64,000 bases of DNA from Parabacteroides sp. PM6-13 (GCF_029892605.1 NZ_JARXWF010000006.1:1-64000); one strand, 5' to 3'; numbered from the stretch's first letter, positions 1-8,406 are shown. Translations and numbers: made by a program. Notes: generated by a model from the letters alone, not told the origin.

Positions 1-80
1 CACGCGTTGATTTGAAGTGGTGTTTATTTCAACGCAATATATGAAATAACAAACGATCCCGCTTCGGCGGGATTTAGTAC

Positions 81-118
81 AACCCCGTGCAAGCCTATTG
101 GCGCAGCTCGGGGTTTTT
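81..118 (+). terminator. probable rho-independent terminator
   Basis: The arms AACCCCG (81-87) and CGGGGTT (109-115) are followed by further T residues to 118. It would end transcription of a + strand gene lying left of the window. Confidence 0.5.
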
Positions 119-130
119 GCCGAATAGCAA

Positions 131-176
131 AAAAAGATCTCCGTAGGAGTTCAACCGTTGAACTCCTACGGAGATT
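131..176 (-). terminator. strong hairpin terminator downstream of DUF1080 gene
   Basis: Two perfect 19-bp arms (137-155 and 157-175) form a long hairpin. On the minus strand it is followed by seven T residues (A-run at 129-135), the layout of an intrinsic terminator for the ettA-DUF1080 transcript. The + strand side ends in TGTTT, so it may work weakly in both directions. Confidence 0.7.
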
Positions 177-262
177 GTTTCATATATAGATTATGTCTAC
201 CCCGAGCTGTGCCTGACGGCTTTGCTCGGGGTTATCCAAGTAGAAGCCCTTTCGGGCTTCTA

Positions 263-359
263 TTATCACTTTGTCACAGTTACATAGCGGGGGCTGTTAT
301 CACTTTGTCACAGTTACATAGCGGGCTTCTATCACCACCGAGTGACAGTCACATTACGG
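263..359. repeat. 34-bp period tandem repeat resembling the DUF1080 gene end
   Basis: A 29-nt sequence at 263-291 recurs exactly at 297-325. A diverged third copy at about 330-359 overlaps the last codons and stop of the DUF1080 gene (shared pattern TATCAC...GTCACA/GTGACAG...ACAT...CGG). Repeated duplication of the gene end is the simplest reading. Confidence 0.6.
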
Positions 360-967
360 AACTGAATATCCTTTCCTTCGCTTTGAAGGCCAATGTGTCC
401 GCTTTTCACTTTGTTTGTTCCGGTATTCTGGTAGACACCATTGATATAGACTGTGATTGTACCGTCTTTTACCCAGATATTGGCTTCGTTCCATTCGCCG
501 GCTTCTTTCTCGCTGGAGGCATTTGCTTTCTTTACAACCGGAAATTTCGGGCGTTCTGTTCCCGGGCGTTGATGAAACTCAAACAGATCAGAACCTCCTA
601 AACAGACAAAATCGCCTGCATTTCCGGCTTGCAACTGACATTCGATGCCGTTCGGAAAAGGATTGTTCGGCTCGTCGATCAACAGGAATATACCACTGTT
701 ATTCGGTTCATTAGGCCATCGCCACTCCACATGCAGTTTATAATCGGCATACCTCTCTTTGGTATACATATACCCCAGCGTACCTTCAATACAAATCACA
801 CCGTCTTTCACGGAATAGACCTGCTCCGCCGGTTTTGAGTTCTTATCGACCACAAAGCTCCAGTTCGACAAATCCTTTCCATTGAATAACTTCTCTGTCT
901 TCTGAGCCGACAGATTCAGCCCAAAAGCAATAAACAATACACTTAATACATAGATCTTTTTACTCAT
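332..967 (-). CDS. DUF1080 / 3-keto-disaccharide hydrolase family secreted protein
   Basis: This 211-residue protein starts with a signal peptide (about residues 1-21, ending LNLSAQ) and then holds one DUF1080 (3-keto-disaccharide hydrolase) domain. Family hallmarks visible are LFNGKDLSNW near the mature N-terminus, NSGIFLL in the middle, ECQLQ, and the C-terminal GHIGLQSEGKDIQFRNV. The fold is a concanavalin-like beta-sandwich; characterised relatives hydrolyse 3-keto-glucosides in the periplasm. The gene starts 13 nt after the ettA stop on the same strand, so the two are probably co-transcribed, although no functional link is obvious. Its end lies in a cluster of hairpins and duplicated sequence. 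Family membership is secure; the substrate is unknown. Confidence 0.85.
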   Translation of the reverse strand: MSKKIYVLSVLFIAFGLNLSAQKTEKLFNGKDLSNWSFVVDKNSKPAEQVYSVKDGVICIEGTLGYMYTKERYADYKLHVEWRWPNEPNNSGIFLLIDEPNNPFPNGIECQLQAGNAGDFVCLGGSDLFEFHQRPGTERPKFPVVKKANASSEKEAGEWNEANIWVKDGTITVYINGVYQNTGTNKVKSGHIGLQSEGKDIQFRNVTVTRW

Positions 968-980
968 AACAATCGCGTAT

Positions 981-2663
981 TTAATTTAACTTTCTGTATC
1001 TCACCCGTTTCGGCTCTTCGTATCCGTTTTGTTTCCGTTTGTATTCTTCGTATTCCGAATAGGTTCCTTCGTAGTAAACCACATTCGAATCACCTTCAAA
1101 CGACAGGATATGCGTACAAATACGATCCAGGAACCAACGGTCGTGGGAGATAACCACCGCACATCCGGCAAAGCCTTCCAAGCCCTCTTCCAAGGCGCGC
1201 AGGGTGTTCACGTCGATATCGTTGGTCGGTTCGTCGAGCAACAACACATTGCCTCCGGCTTTTAGTGTCAGCGCCAGGTGCAAACGGTTCTTCTCACCAC
1301 CCGACAGTACGCTGCAAAGCTTCTCCTGGTCGGCGCCGTTGAAGTTGAACTTCGACAGATAGGCACGGGCATTCACCTCCTTATTGCCGACTCTGATCAA
1401 CTCTTGTCCGCCGGAAATCACCTGATAGACCGTTTTGTTCGGGTCGATATCTTTATGGGTCTGGTCTGCATAACCGATCACCACCGTCTCTCCTACCTCA
1501 AAATTACCTTTGTCTACCGATTCCATCTCCATGATCATCTTAAACAGGGTGGTTTTACCGGCACCATTCGGCCCGATCACCCCTACGATACCATTCGGCG
1601 GAAGCATAAAGTTCAAATCGTCGAACAATAGCTTTTCACCAAAAGCCTTCGCTACATGCTGCGCTTCGATCACCTTATTCCCCAAACGAGGCCCGTTCGG
1701 AATAAAGATTTCCAATTTTTCTTCTTTTTCTCGCTGGTCTTCATTCAATAGCTTTTCATACGAATTCAAACGAGCTTTACCTTTGGCCTGACGGGCTTTC
1801 GGTGCCATGCTGATCCATTCCAACTCGCGTTCCAGGGTCTTCCGGCGTTTGCTGGCCTGTTTTTCTTCCTGCGCCATGCGTTTGGTCTTTTGATCGAGCC
1901 AGGAAGAGTAGTTACCCTTCCAGGGGATACCTTCGCCACGGTCGAGTTCGAGAATCCAACCGGCCACGTGATCGAGGAAATAGCGGTCGTGCGTAATACA
2001 GATCACCGTTCCGGCATATTGCTGTAAGTGCTGTTCCAACCAGTCGATCGACTCGGCATCCAAGTGGTTGGTCGGCTCATCGAGCAGTAACACATCGGGT
2101 TGTTTCAATAACAACCGGCAGAGAGCTACCCGGCGGCGTTCACCTCCCGACAGCGTATCGACCACCTGATCTTCCGGCGGACAACGCAAGGCGTCCATCG
2201 CGCGTTCCAGACGGCTGTCCAGGTTCCAGGCATCGCTGGCATCGATCTTATCTTGCAACTCAGCCTGACGAGCAAAGAGTTTATCCATTTTGTCAGCATC
2301 TTCATAATACTCCGGTAACCCGAATTTCTCATTGATCGCTTCATATTCGGCCAGTGTATCTACAATCTCCTGTACACCTTCCTGCACGATCTCTTTGACG
2401 GTCTTGCCCGCCTCCAACTGCGGATCCTGTTCCAGGTAGCCCACCGAATACCCTGGCGAGAATACCACGTCACCCTGAAACTCCTTTTCCAGGCCGGCAA
2501 TAATCTTTAACAGCGTCGATTTACCGGAGCCATTCAGACCGATGATACCGATCTTGGCACCATAGAAGAAAGAGAGATAAATGTTTTTAAGCACCTGCTT
2601 CTGGGGAGGATAAATCTTATTCACTCCCACCATTGAAAAAATAACTTTTTTGTCGTCTGCCAT
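981..2663 (-). CDS. ettA: energy-dependent translational throttle protein EttA (ABC-F)
   Basis: This 560-residue cytosolic ABC-F protein has two ATP-binding cassettes and no membrane segment. Walker A motifs are GLNGSGKST (residues 42-50) and GPNGAGKTT in the second half; signature motifs are LSGGERRRVAL and LSGGEKNRLHL; Walker B motifs are VLLLDEPTNHLD and VLLLDEPTNDID. The lysine/arginine-rich linker (KQASKRRKTLERELEW...ARQAKGKARL) between cassettes is the ABC-F P-site tRNA interaction motif. Length and the opening VIFSMVGVNKIYPP match EttA. It binds the ribosomal E site and gates the first elongation cycles according to the ATP/ADP ratio. A well-formed promoter lies upstream (2706-2737), and DUF1080 follows 13 nt downstream. 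Confidence 0.95.
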   Translation of the reverse strand: MADDKKVIFSMVGVNKIYPPQKQVLKNIYLSFFYGAKIGIIGLNGSGKSTLLKIIAGLEKEFQGDVVFSPGYSVGYLEQDPQLEAGKTVKEIVQEGVQEIVDTLAEYEAINEKFGLPEYYEDADKMDKLFARQAELQDKIDASDAWNLDSRLERAMDALRCPPEDQVVDTLSGGERRRVALCRLLLKQPDVLLLDEPTNHLDAESIDWLEQHLQQYAGTVICITHDRYFLDHVAGWILELDRGEGIPWKGNYSSWLDQKTKRMAQEEKQASKRRKTLERELEWISMAPKARQAKGKARLNSYEKLLNEDQREKEEKLEIFIPNGPRLGNKVIEAQHVAKAFGEKLLFDDLNFMLPPNGIVGVIGPNGAGKTTLFKMIMEMESVDKGNFEVGETVVIGYADQTHKDIDPNKTVYQVISGGQELIRVGNKEVNARAYLSKFNFNGADQEKLCSVLSGGEKNRLHLALTLKAGGNVLLLDEPTNDIDVNTLRALEEGLEGFAGCAVVISHDRWFLDRICTHILSFEGDSNVVYYEGTYSEYEEYKRKQNGYEEPKRVRYRKLN

Positions 2664-2705
2664 ATTCTTTTGTAGTAATTGATTAAGCTTTTATAAGTTT
2701 GATGG

Positions 2706-2737
2706 CAAAGATAGTGAAAGTCGAACGCAGAGCCAAA
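2706..2737 (-). promoter_or_regulatory. Bacteroidetes-type promoter of ettA
   Basis: On the minus strand a -33 TTTG (2734-2737) is followed after 20 nt by the -7 box TATCTTTG (2706-2713), matching the sigma-ABfr consensus TAnnTTTG. It lies about 43 nt upstream of the ettA start codon. Confidence 0.75.
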
Positions 2738-2811
2738 CTTGTTTGCTTTACGCTTCGCTAAGCGACCGATGGTTGAGCTATGCTGAGACGCATCTTATTC
2801 TCAGCCTCCCG

Positions 2812-3031
2812 GCGTCGAAGACGCATCACGTTGATAAACCCCATGTGGAGCAATAGCGGAGCATGGGGCATTGGGGGATATTCATTTTAATCGGCCTCGA
2901 AGAGGTCGGACTAATAATATAAATATGGGACGGTACCACCTCTTCGAGGCCAAGGAAGAGAGTTGCTCCACTCTGCCCCATGTTCCGCTATGCTCCACAT
3001 GGGGTTTATCAACGTCATGCGTCTTCGACGC
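2812..3031. repeat. 220-bp foldback (large inverted repeat) element
   Basis: Arms of 58-59 nt at 2812-2870 and 2974-3031 are reverse complements with about three differences. Between them sits a nested 14-bp inverted repeat, GGCCTCGAAGAGGT (2893-2906) with ACCTCTTCGAGGCC (2938-2951). The whole could form a cruciform in DNA or a branched hairpin in RNA. No transposase or clear target-site duplication is visible. It resembles in layout the two elements at 56.6-57.1 kb, though the arm sequences differ. Confidence 0.85.
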
Positions 3032-3101
3032 AATACATACCAGACTAATTTTAAGTGTTTCCCTTCCAAGTGACAACTTTTTCAGTCCGTAGGACAACTT
3101 G

Positions 3102-3189
3102 TTGGCTGAGCATGGTCGGCCATTTGGCTCACCATTGTCAACCAATTGGTCGAGCACTGTCAACCAGTTGGCCGACCATGCTCAGCCAA
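3102..3189. repeat. inverted repeat with 21-bp perfect arms
   Basis: Arms at 3102-3122 and 3169-3189 are exact reverse complements (core GGCTGAGCATGGTCGGCC). The space between holds further related pieces (CCATTTGGCTCACC, CAACCAATTGGTCGAGCA, CAACCAGTTGG), so the unit GTTGGCYGASCA appears to have been repeated and inverted several times. Function is unknown. Confidence 0.8.
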
Positions 3190-3332
3190 TAAATCCTCCT
3201 GCAGGGATAATGCTCCCTAAAAAGGTTGTCAGTTGGGTTGCTTTTGTCCTATACGTTGTAAAAAGAGCTATTTTGTAACCTGCCGTAAGATTTGTGTAAC
3301 ATGACGATGGTAGTTGGTCAGCCTTTAGGGGC

Positions 3333-3340
3333 TATATTTG
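3333..3340 (+). promoter_or_regulatory. -7 box of the esterase/beta-propeller operon
   Basis: TATATTTG matches the Bacteroidetes -7 consensus TAnnTTTG, 25 nt before the esterase start codon. No convincing -33 TTTG is seen at the usual distance. Confidence 0.5.
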
Positions 3341-3365
3341 TGCATCATTTTTAAATATCTATTAT

Positions 3366-4814
3366 ATGAGTAAGACACCACTATTTTTTCTTTTCATTTT
3401 TTTGTCATTCCTTTTTGTTCCGGTTCTACAGGGACAAACAACGACAACCCTTGATTTCGAATCGGGTAATATCGAGGGATGGACCAAGTTGAATATCGGC
3501 GAAGGGATCGATATTACACAAGAAGATAAACATGGCGGGAAATACGCCTTGAAGATGGTCAACGGAACAGGCACCGATGCCTGGAGCGTGCAGGTGGCGG
3601 CTCCGGCGGTCAAACTGACTTCCAGAAACACCTATAAGGTCACGTTCTGGGTTCGCGCTGTCGGCGGCGGTGGCAAAGGGCGTATATCGACGCGCAGTGG
3701 AAATCAGTTGGGCGGTCAGTATTGGCCTGATTTTACTGTTTCGAATGAGTGGCAACAGATCGAGTTTAAGGACCTTACAGCCGGTGGTAATTCGGTGGAA
3801 CTGGTGTTCGACATGGGTTACGTTGCCGGAAAAACCTATTATATCGATGATATTGTTATCGAAGAGACATCCACTATAAAATCAGAAAACGAACACGTTC
3901 GCATGAATCTGACAGTAAATGGAGCCTCCCGCTCGATGTTGGTATACGAACCCCTCGATCTTCCGGAGAACCGTCCATTGCTTGTGGCTTTCACCGGTAT
4001 GAATATGGATGCAAACGGCATGCTCGACGGAGGCAAATTCTGGATGGTTGCCGACACCGCGAAATTTGTTGTAGTCTATCCCGAGCCACCCGCGAGCTCC
4101 TGGGATCAGACAGGCGATTCCGACCTGAATTTCTTCTCAGCTATTATCGACGATATGTATGCCCGCTATAAGATCGACAAAAAACGAGTCTATATTACCG
4201 GCTTCTCCTGGGGTGGCAATTTCTGTTACCGCATTGCCAATAATATGGCGGATAAAGTAGCTGCCATGGCTCCTATCATGGGACATTCCTGGGGACCCAA
4301 TCCGAATGTGGCTCAAAGTTCTCATCCGATGCCGATCCACCAGATAACCGGCCGGTATGATGATGTATTCAAACCTGAGTATGTGCCGGCGATACTGGAT
4401 AAATGGATCGAATGGAATAAGTGCGCTACGCCTCCTGTGGTGACCAATCCTTATCCGGCCGGAAGTACGACCAGCACGGTGGAGAAAAAGTTCTGGATAA
4501 ACGAGGCTACCGGAGTAGAAATGATCCAGCTCACAACACCCCATGGTCATTCCGTTCCCTACGATCCGAAACAGATCATGGCGAATCTGGAAATATGGAA
4601 TTTCTGCAAACGATATTCACTCGACGGAAAGATCGGTGATGAAACCTCCAACGCGGAAATCAAGAAACCGGAAGCGGTTGCCGTGTCGGAAGAGTATTAC
4701 AGCCTGACCGGACAAAAAATACCCAACCCGAAAAATATTCACCAGAAAGGTCCGTTTATTGTAAAAGTTAATATGTCGGACGGCACAAGCCAGTCCAAGA
4801 AAATCCTTCAGTAA
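3366..4814 (+). CDS. secreted CBM-esterase fusion with T9SS-like C-terminal tail
   Basis: This 482-residue protein has a signal peptide (about 1-24), a jelly-roll carbohydrate-binding-like domain (about 25-168; starts LDFESGNIEGW and ends YYIDDIVIEE, CBM4/9-like) and an alpha/beta-hydrolase domain of the CE1/LpqC poly(3-hydroxybutyrate)-depolymerase type (about 178-420). The nucleophile elbow is GFSWGGN (Ser281); likely partners are Asp332/333 in GRYDDVF and His393/395 in TPHGHS. The last 40 residues (YYSLTGQKIPNP...GPFIVKV...KKILQ) resemble a type IX secretion type A sorting signal, or the related tail seen in gut Bacteroidales. A feruloyl or acetyl esterase on plant polysaccharide is the best guess. 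The lipoprotein gene begins 1 nt after its stop, so it heads an operon. Confidence 0.75.
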   Translation: MSKTPLFFLFIFLSFLFVPVLQGQTTTTLDFESGNIEGWTKLNIGEGIDITQEDKHGGKYALKMVNGTGTDAWSVQVAAPAVKLTSRNTYKVTFWVRAVGGGGKGRISTRSGNQLGGQYWPDFTVSNEWQQIEFKDLTAGGNSVELVFDMGYVAGKTYYIDDIVIEETSTIKSENEHVRMNLTVNGASRSMLVYEPLDLPENRPLLVAFTGMNMDANGMLDGGKFWMVADTAKFVVVYPEPPASSWDQTGDSDLNFFSAIIDDMYARYKIDKKRVYITGFSWGGNFCYRIANNMADKVAAMAPIMGHSWGPNPNVAQSSHPMPIHQITGRYDDVFKPEYVPAILDKWIEWNKCATPPVVTNPYPAGSTTSTVEKKFWINEATGVEMIQLTTPHGHSVPYDPKQIMANLEIWNFCKRYSLDGKIGDETSNAEIKKPEAVAVSEEYYSLTGQKIPNPKNIHQKGPFIVKVNMSDGTSQSKKILQ

Positions 4815-4815
4815 T

Positions 4816-5925
4816 ATGAGATACTTACGAAATAAGCTGTTCCTATATCTGTTCGCATGGATAACCATCGGACTCTCTTCCTGTGGCGGGAAGTCGGAAA
4901 AGGCTGTTTCGTCTACTATCCCTTTACTGGAAGTTCAAGGGGAGACAACACTTGACGAACTGTTAGAAATCGTCGATTGTACTCCCTTGGAACTTTCAGA
5001 AAAGAGTCTTATGGGAAATATTCACAAAATGAATATATACCAAAAGAAATACTATATATTAGACAGAGTACAAACCAGGAAAGTACATGTGTTTCATTTC
5101 GATGGTTCTTACAGTCATTCTATCGGAAGTACAGGAGGTGGTCCCGGGGAATATAGTGCTATAAAGGATTTCACCATAGACGAAGAGAACGAACGAATTG
5201 CCATATTGTCCCTTCCGGCAACCGTTTATATGTATGATTTATCCGGAAATTTTCTGTTTTCAAAGAAAATCGGTGAGATATTATTCAACAATATATGCAG
5301 TACACCGGAGGGGTTTGTCTGCTCAACCAACCATAATACCCTTATAAAGGAAGAGGATGCATTCCTGTTGTTTTTCTTCGACAAGAATGTGGACTTAAAA
5401 GAAAAGCGCATTCCCTCACAGTCGGCTAAGGTATCATTTCCTCCTTTCGTGACCAATCCACTTATTTCTACCCCAAAAGGGCTTGTCTTTTTTGATCATT
5501 TTACTTCGACATTCTACCATTGTCCTCATAATTCTCCTCAAGAAATGCAACCCTTTCATTTTGAGTTAGACGCACCGATTCCTCCGGAGGCTTATGCTGA
5601 CCCTATGCTGTTTTTTAACAGCCAACAAAATTCTTCTTTTTTCTTGGAGTCGTATGTTGTAGACAATACCCTATGGGCTTTTCTTGTTAAAAGGGGGAGA
5701 CTCACTTTTCTCTTATTTAATATGGATACGGGCGAGAAGGTTTTCAAAGATCATAAAGATTTCAATCTGGAGATCTTAGATTACGAAGAGGGATATCTCT
5801 ATTCTTCATTGAATCCATCCTTTATTTTAGATAATGGAAATGGGCACTACCCACTAAACAAATCCGCCAGATATCCCATAGAAGAAGAGGGTAACAGGGT
5901 TATTGTGAGATATAGAATAAAGTAA
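4816..5925 (+). CDS. 6-bladed beta-propeller lipoprotein
   Basis: This 369-residue protein opens with a lipoprotein signal (lipobox LSSC, Cys23, followed by GGK) and then shows the repeated pattern of the Bacteroidales 6-bladed beta-propeller family (PF17170/BF3164-like). Typical pieces are YYILDRVQTRKVHVFHFDG, the GSTGGGPGEY turn, FTIDEENERIAIL and YDLSGNFL. It is exported and lipid-anchored; GGK after the Cys is not the usual acidic Bacteroides surface-export signal, so its final side of the outer membrane is open. The family has no established biochemical role. It is the second gene of the esterase operon and a paralogue of the next two genes. Confidence 0.8.
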   Translation: MRYLRNKLFLYLFAWITIGLSSCGGKSEKAVSSTIPLLEVQGETTLDELLEIVDCTPLELSEKSLMGNIHKMNIYQKKYYILDRVQTRKVHVFHFDGSYSHSIGSTGGGPGEYSAIKDFTIDEENERIAILSLPATVYMYDLSGNFLFSKKIGEILFNNICSTPEGFVCSTNHNTLIKEEDAFLLFFFDKNVDLKEKRIPSQSAKVSFPPFVTNPLISTPKGLVFFDHFTSTFYHCPHNSPQEMQPFHFELDAPIPPEAYADPMLFFNSQQNSSFFLESYVVDNTLWAFLVKRGRLTFLLFNMDTGEKVFKDHKDFNLEILDYEEGYLYSSLNPSFILDNGNGHYPLNKSARYPIEEEGNRVIVRYRIK

Positions 5926-5937
5926 AAACAAAGAGAA

Positions 5938-7104
5938 ATGAGAGTCCATACCTACTATATATTAATTATTCCTTTTATTCTTTGCCTTTTGTCATGTGGA
6001 GGGAAAAAGACTGATCAACAGGAAGAAACGAAGCTGGATTTAACAGCCCCCGTATCCATCGAGATAAAAGCCGCTGACATCAATAAAGAGAAGGGAGTCC
6101 AAGGGGTAATTTCATGCGTGTCATACATTCCATTGTCTGACGAAGTGTTATTAAGCAATATAAATAGGGTGTTGGTTTCTGGTGATTATATCTATATACT
6201 TGATCGCAGCCCGAAAATAGTCTGTTTCAATAAAAAAGGAAAAGCAATCTATTCGATTGACCAAAAAGGAACCGGTCCCAAAGAATTTGCCAATCTTAGG
6301 GATTTCACTTTAGACAAAGAAAATGGGCTGTTGGTCGCTTACGACAATGGAAAACGACGACTGTCTTATTACGACATAAAAACAGGAGCCTATTTATATG
6401 ACAAACCGATCACTTTTTTAGCTCCCAAAAACATCTGTCTGACTCCGGAAGGGTTTTATTTTCACACACCTGAACATTATAACTACGCGAATGAAAAGGA
6501 GAAACATTTTTTCCTTTTCTACTCGAAAAGTGGTGAAAAGATCGACTCCTCTTTCCTTCCGCATGATGCCATTGCTGACTATGCTTTTGGCTTGGGGGAT
6601 CCACATCCATTCTTTTACAACGATGACAATATCTTGTACAACAAGCCATTCGACAATCGAGTGTATCTATTGGAGAATGGGGGCATAACTCCTTTTGCGA
6701 ACATTTCCTTGCCCAACTTTCTTCCTATGGAGAAAATAGAAGATAAAATGGATCCTGTCACGTTGAGCCATTCCGACTATTCATTCGGAATATCGGATCT
6801 CTATATAATAGATAATGTTTTACACTTTTCGTTCAGCAAAGAGGGGTATATACAGACTGTGTTTTTTGATTTGGAGCAAGGCCGCTTACTCTATTGTGGC
6901 ACAAGAGTATCGGGTGTCCCAACAAAAGAGTTACCTCTGTATTCGATCATATCCGGTGCATCCGGGCAGTATTTTTTCTCGATTGTTTCTCCGGAACAGA
7001 TTTTTGAGCGGCAGGAATCACACCCGGAACTATTACCAGAACAATTAAAAAACCTGGCTGAAGACGCAAACCCGGTATTGGTTTTTTATAAAATTAATAA
7101 GTAG
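5938..7104 (+). CDS. 6-bladed beta-propeller lipoprotein
   Basis: This 388-residue lipoprotein (lipobox LLSC, Cys20, then GGKKTDQQEE) is a paralogue of its two neighbours. It shares the blade motif IYILDRSPKIVCFNKKGKA, followed by IDQKGTGPKEFANLRDFTLD, the family's G.GP.E(F/Y)..L.DF signature. It lies 12 nt downstream of the previous lipoprotein gene, and its stop codon touches the start of the next, which implies translational coupling. No catalytic motif is seen; a binding or scaffold role at the envelope is possible but unproven. Confidence 0.8.
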   Translation: MRVHTYYILIIPFILCLLSCGGKKTDQQEETKLDLTAPVSIEIKAADINKEKGVQGVISCVSYIPLSDEVLLSNINRVLVSGDYIYILDRSPKIVCFNKKGKAIYSIDQKGTGPKEFANLRDFTLDKENGLLVAYDNGKRRLSYYDIKTGAYLYDKPITFLAPKNICLTPEGFYFHTPEHYNYANEKEKHFFLFYSKSGEKIDSSFLPHDAIADYAFGLGDPHPFFYNDDNILYNKPFDNRVYLLENGGITPFANISLPNFLPMEKIEDKMDPVTLSHSDYSFGISDLYIIDNVLHFSFSKEGYIQTVFFDLEQGRLLYCGTRVSGVPTKELPLYSIISGASGQYFFSIVSPEQIFERQESHPELLPEQLKNLAEDANPVLVFYKINK

Positions 7105-7106
7105 TG

Positions 7107-8294
7107 ATGCATGTAAGAAATCTTTTTGTATTAATTCTTTGCCTTCCACTCTTTTCCTGTGTAGAAAAGAACCAGGGAGTATCGTTCCCTTCAAATGCGG
7201 TTGTATTGGAATATGATCAGGCAAAAGATATCGATTTCGATTATTCTCTTTTGTTTGACTCGGTAGAGATTGTTCTCTTAGATACGCTTCATGACGCGTT
7301 TCTAACGGAGTATTTTCATATAAAATATGCCTTCGATCGCTTTTTCGTATCGAGTAAAAGCCATCAACTGTTTGTTTTTGATCGTTCCGGCAAATCTCTC
7401 TTGAAGATTGACAACAAGGGGGCAGGACCTCAGGAATATATAGAATTGAGGGGATTTGACCTATCACTTAAAGATTCGCTTGTTTGCTTATATACCTATC
7501 CTCCGAAACTGATGTGGTATGATTTAAACGGGAAGTTCATGCGTCAAACAATTGTTGAAAATCAAGGGTTTGATTTTGCTTTATTAGATAATAAGGGGGC
7601 GGTCTATGAAAAGAATGCGATCGACAACAACAAGGGTGGTGCCCAGTTGTTGAATTACTTAGATCTTTCAACCGGTAAAATGGAGATGAAGATACCCGGC
7701 TATGCCTTCCTTAATGGCAGACTACTCCCAACCTATCAACGAAACAATGCCTTTACCCGGACCTCTTCCGGCGAGCTGCTGTTTAACGACCCTTTGTCAA
7801 ATTATCTCTATGTTTTGTCGGATGAAGGTGTGGAGGTAAAGTATATATTGGACTTTGCCCAGAAGAATCCGCCCCAAACAGACAACACACCTCTTATGGG
7901 CAGTTCGGAATCATCCACAGAGTATATCAACAAAAACTTTCCGGTATATGGATACAACAATTGTTGGGAAAATGCGCACTACTTTTTTATTAACATGAAA
8001 ACAGATAATGAGAAAGAAGAAAGTCTATTGTATGACAAACAAGAAAAGCAGTTGTATGCAGGATACCTTAGAAACAATATGCTTGGAGGATTTAACTCTT
8101 ACAATGTAATGGCTACGGATGAATGGCTGATCACCTATGTTACCTCGGAGCAAATTACTGACATCAAACAACTCATCGAAATACAAGAAATAGGTGCGAT
8201 GAAGGGCCGTGTGATAGAGTTTATCAAACAATTAGACGAAGAGCAGGGGAACCCAATCATTTGTATGTATCACTTTCGGAAAAGGATTGATTGA
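7107..8294 (+). CDS. 6-bladed beta-propeller lipoprotein
   Basis: This roughly 395-residue lipoprotein (lipobox LFSC, Cys18) is the third paralogue in the row. It has the signature LLKIDNKGAGPQEYIELRGF and blade strands such as RFFVSSKSHQLFVFDRSGKS. I chose the ATG at 7107, just past the upstream TAG (7102-7104); a GTG at 7104 would overlap that stop by one base. It ends the esterase operon: the next gene, glnS, has its own -7 box about 70 nt downstream. Confidence 0.78.
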   Translation: MHVRNLFVLILCLPLFSCVEKNQGVSFPSNAVVLEYDQAKDIDFDYSLLFDSVEIVLLDTLHDAFLTEYFHIKYAFDRFFVSSKSHQLFVFDRSGKSLLKIDNKGAGPQEYIELRGFDLSLKDSLVCLYTYPPKLMWYDLNGKFMRQTIVENQGFDFALLDNKGAVYEKNAIDNNKGGAQLLNYLDLSTGKMEMKIPGYAFLNGRLLPTYQRNNAFTRTSSGELLFNDPLSNYLYVLSDEGVEVKYILDFAQKNPPQTDNTPLMGSSESSTEYINKNFPVYGYNNCWENAHYFFINMKTDNEKEESLLYDKQEKQLYAGYLRNNMLGGFNSYNVMATDEWLITYVTSEQITDIKQLIEIQEIGAMKGRVIEFIKQLDEEQGNPIICMYHFRKRID

Positions 8295-8365
8295 AAAACA
8301 GCGTAAGGGTATTGGTTATTTACATTTTCATATAGATAAGCAGGGGAAGAAATCAAAGAAATCAC

Positions 8366-8373
8366 TACCTTTG
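8366..8373 (+). promoter_or_regulatory. -7 box of glnS
   Basis: TACCTTTG matches TAnnTTTG, 33 nt before the chosen glnS ATG. The -33 region is not recognisable. Its position supports the downstream start at 8407 and argues against a longer glnS frame. Confidence 0.5.
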
Positions 8374-8406
8374 TGGCTTTATTTTAAACGACAAAGAGTG
8401 AATGCT

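Larger units (their letters stand above)
1..331. other. hairpin-dense intergenic region
   Basis: I see no gene here. The stretch is packed with inverted repeats: 56-73 (ATCCCGC/GCGGGAT), 81-118 (AACCCCG/CGGGGTT, then a T-run), 137-175 (19-bp arms), 199-232 (ACCCCGAGC/GCTCGGGGT) and 241-262 (TAGAAGCCC/GGGCTTCTA). A 29-nt direct repeat lies at 263-291 and 297-325. The + strand hairpin with T-run at 81-118 probably ends a gene left of the window; the others lie downstream of the minus-strand DUF1080 gene. An open frame on the + strand through this area runs antisense into DUF1080 and looks spurious. Confidence 0.75.
2714..3332. other. non-coding gap with foldback repeats
   Basis: The gap between the divergent ettA and esterase genes holds no credible gene. 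It contains a foldback element (2812-3031), a second inverted repeat (3102-3189) and, at the right end, the -7 box of the esterase operon. Open frames that cross the foldback on both strands follow from its symmetry and resemble no protein family I know. Confidence 0.7.

Noticed and set aside
158-601. 147-codon frame on the + strand
   Set aside because: It crosses the hairpin region and then runs antisense through the DUF1080 gene; the product resembles nothing and has no promoter.
2871-3163. Open frames on both strands inside and beside the 220-bp foldback
   Set aside because: They follow from the symmetric sequence, have no family similarity and no start signals.
8287-8406. 40-codon N-terminal extension of glnS
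   Set aside because: It overlaps the preceding lipoprotein gene end and the -7 box, and GlnRS homologues do not have it.
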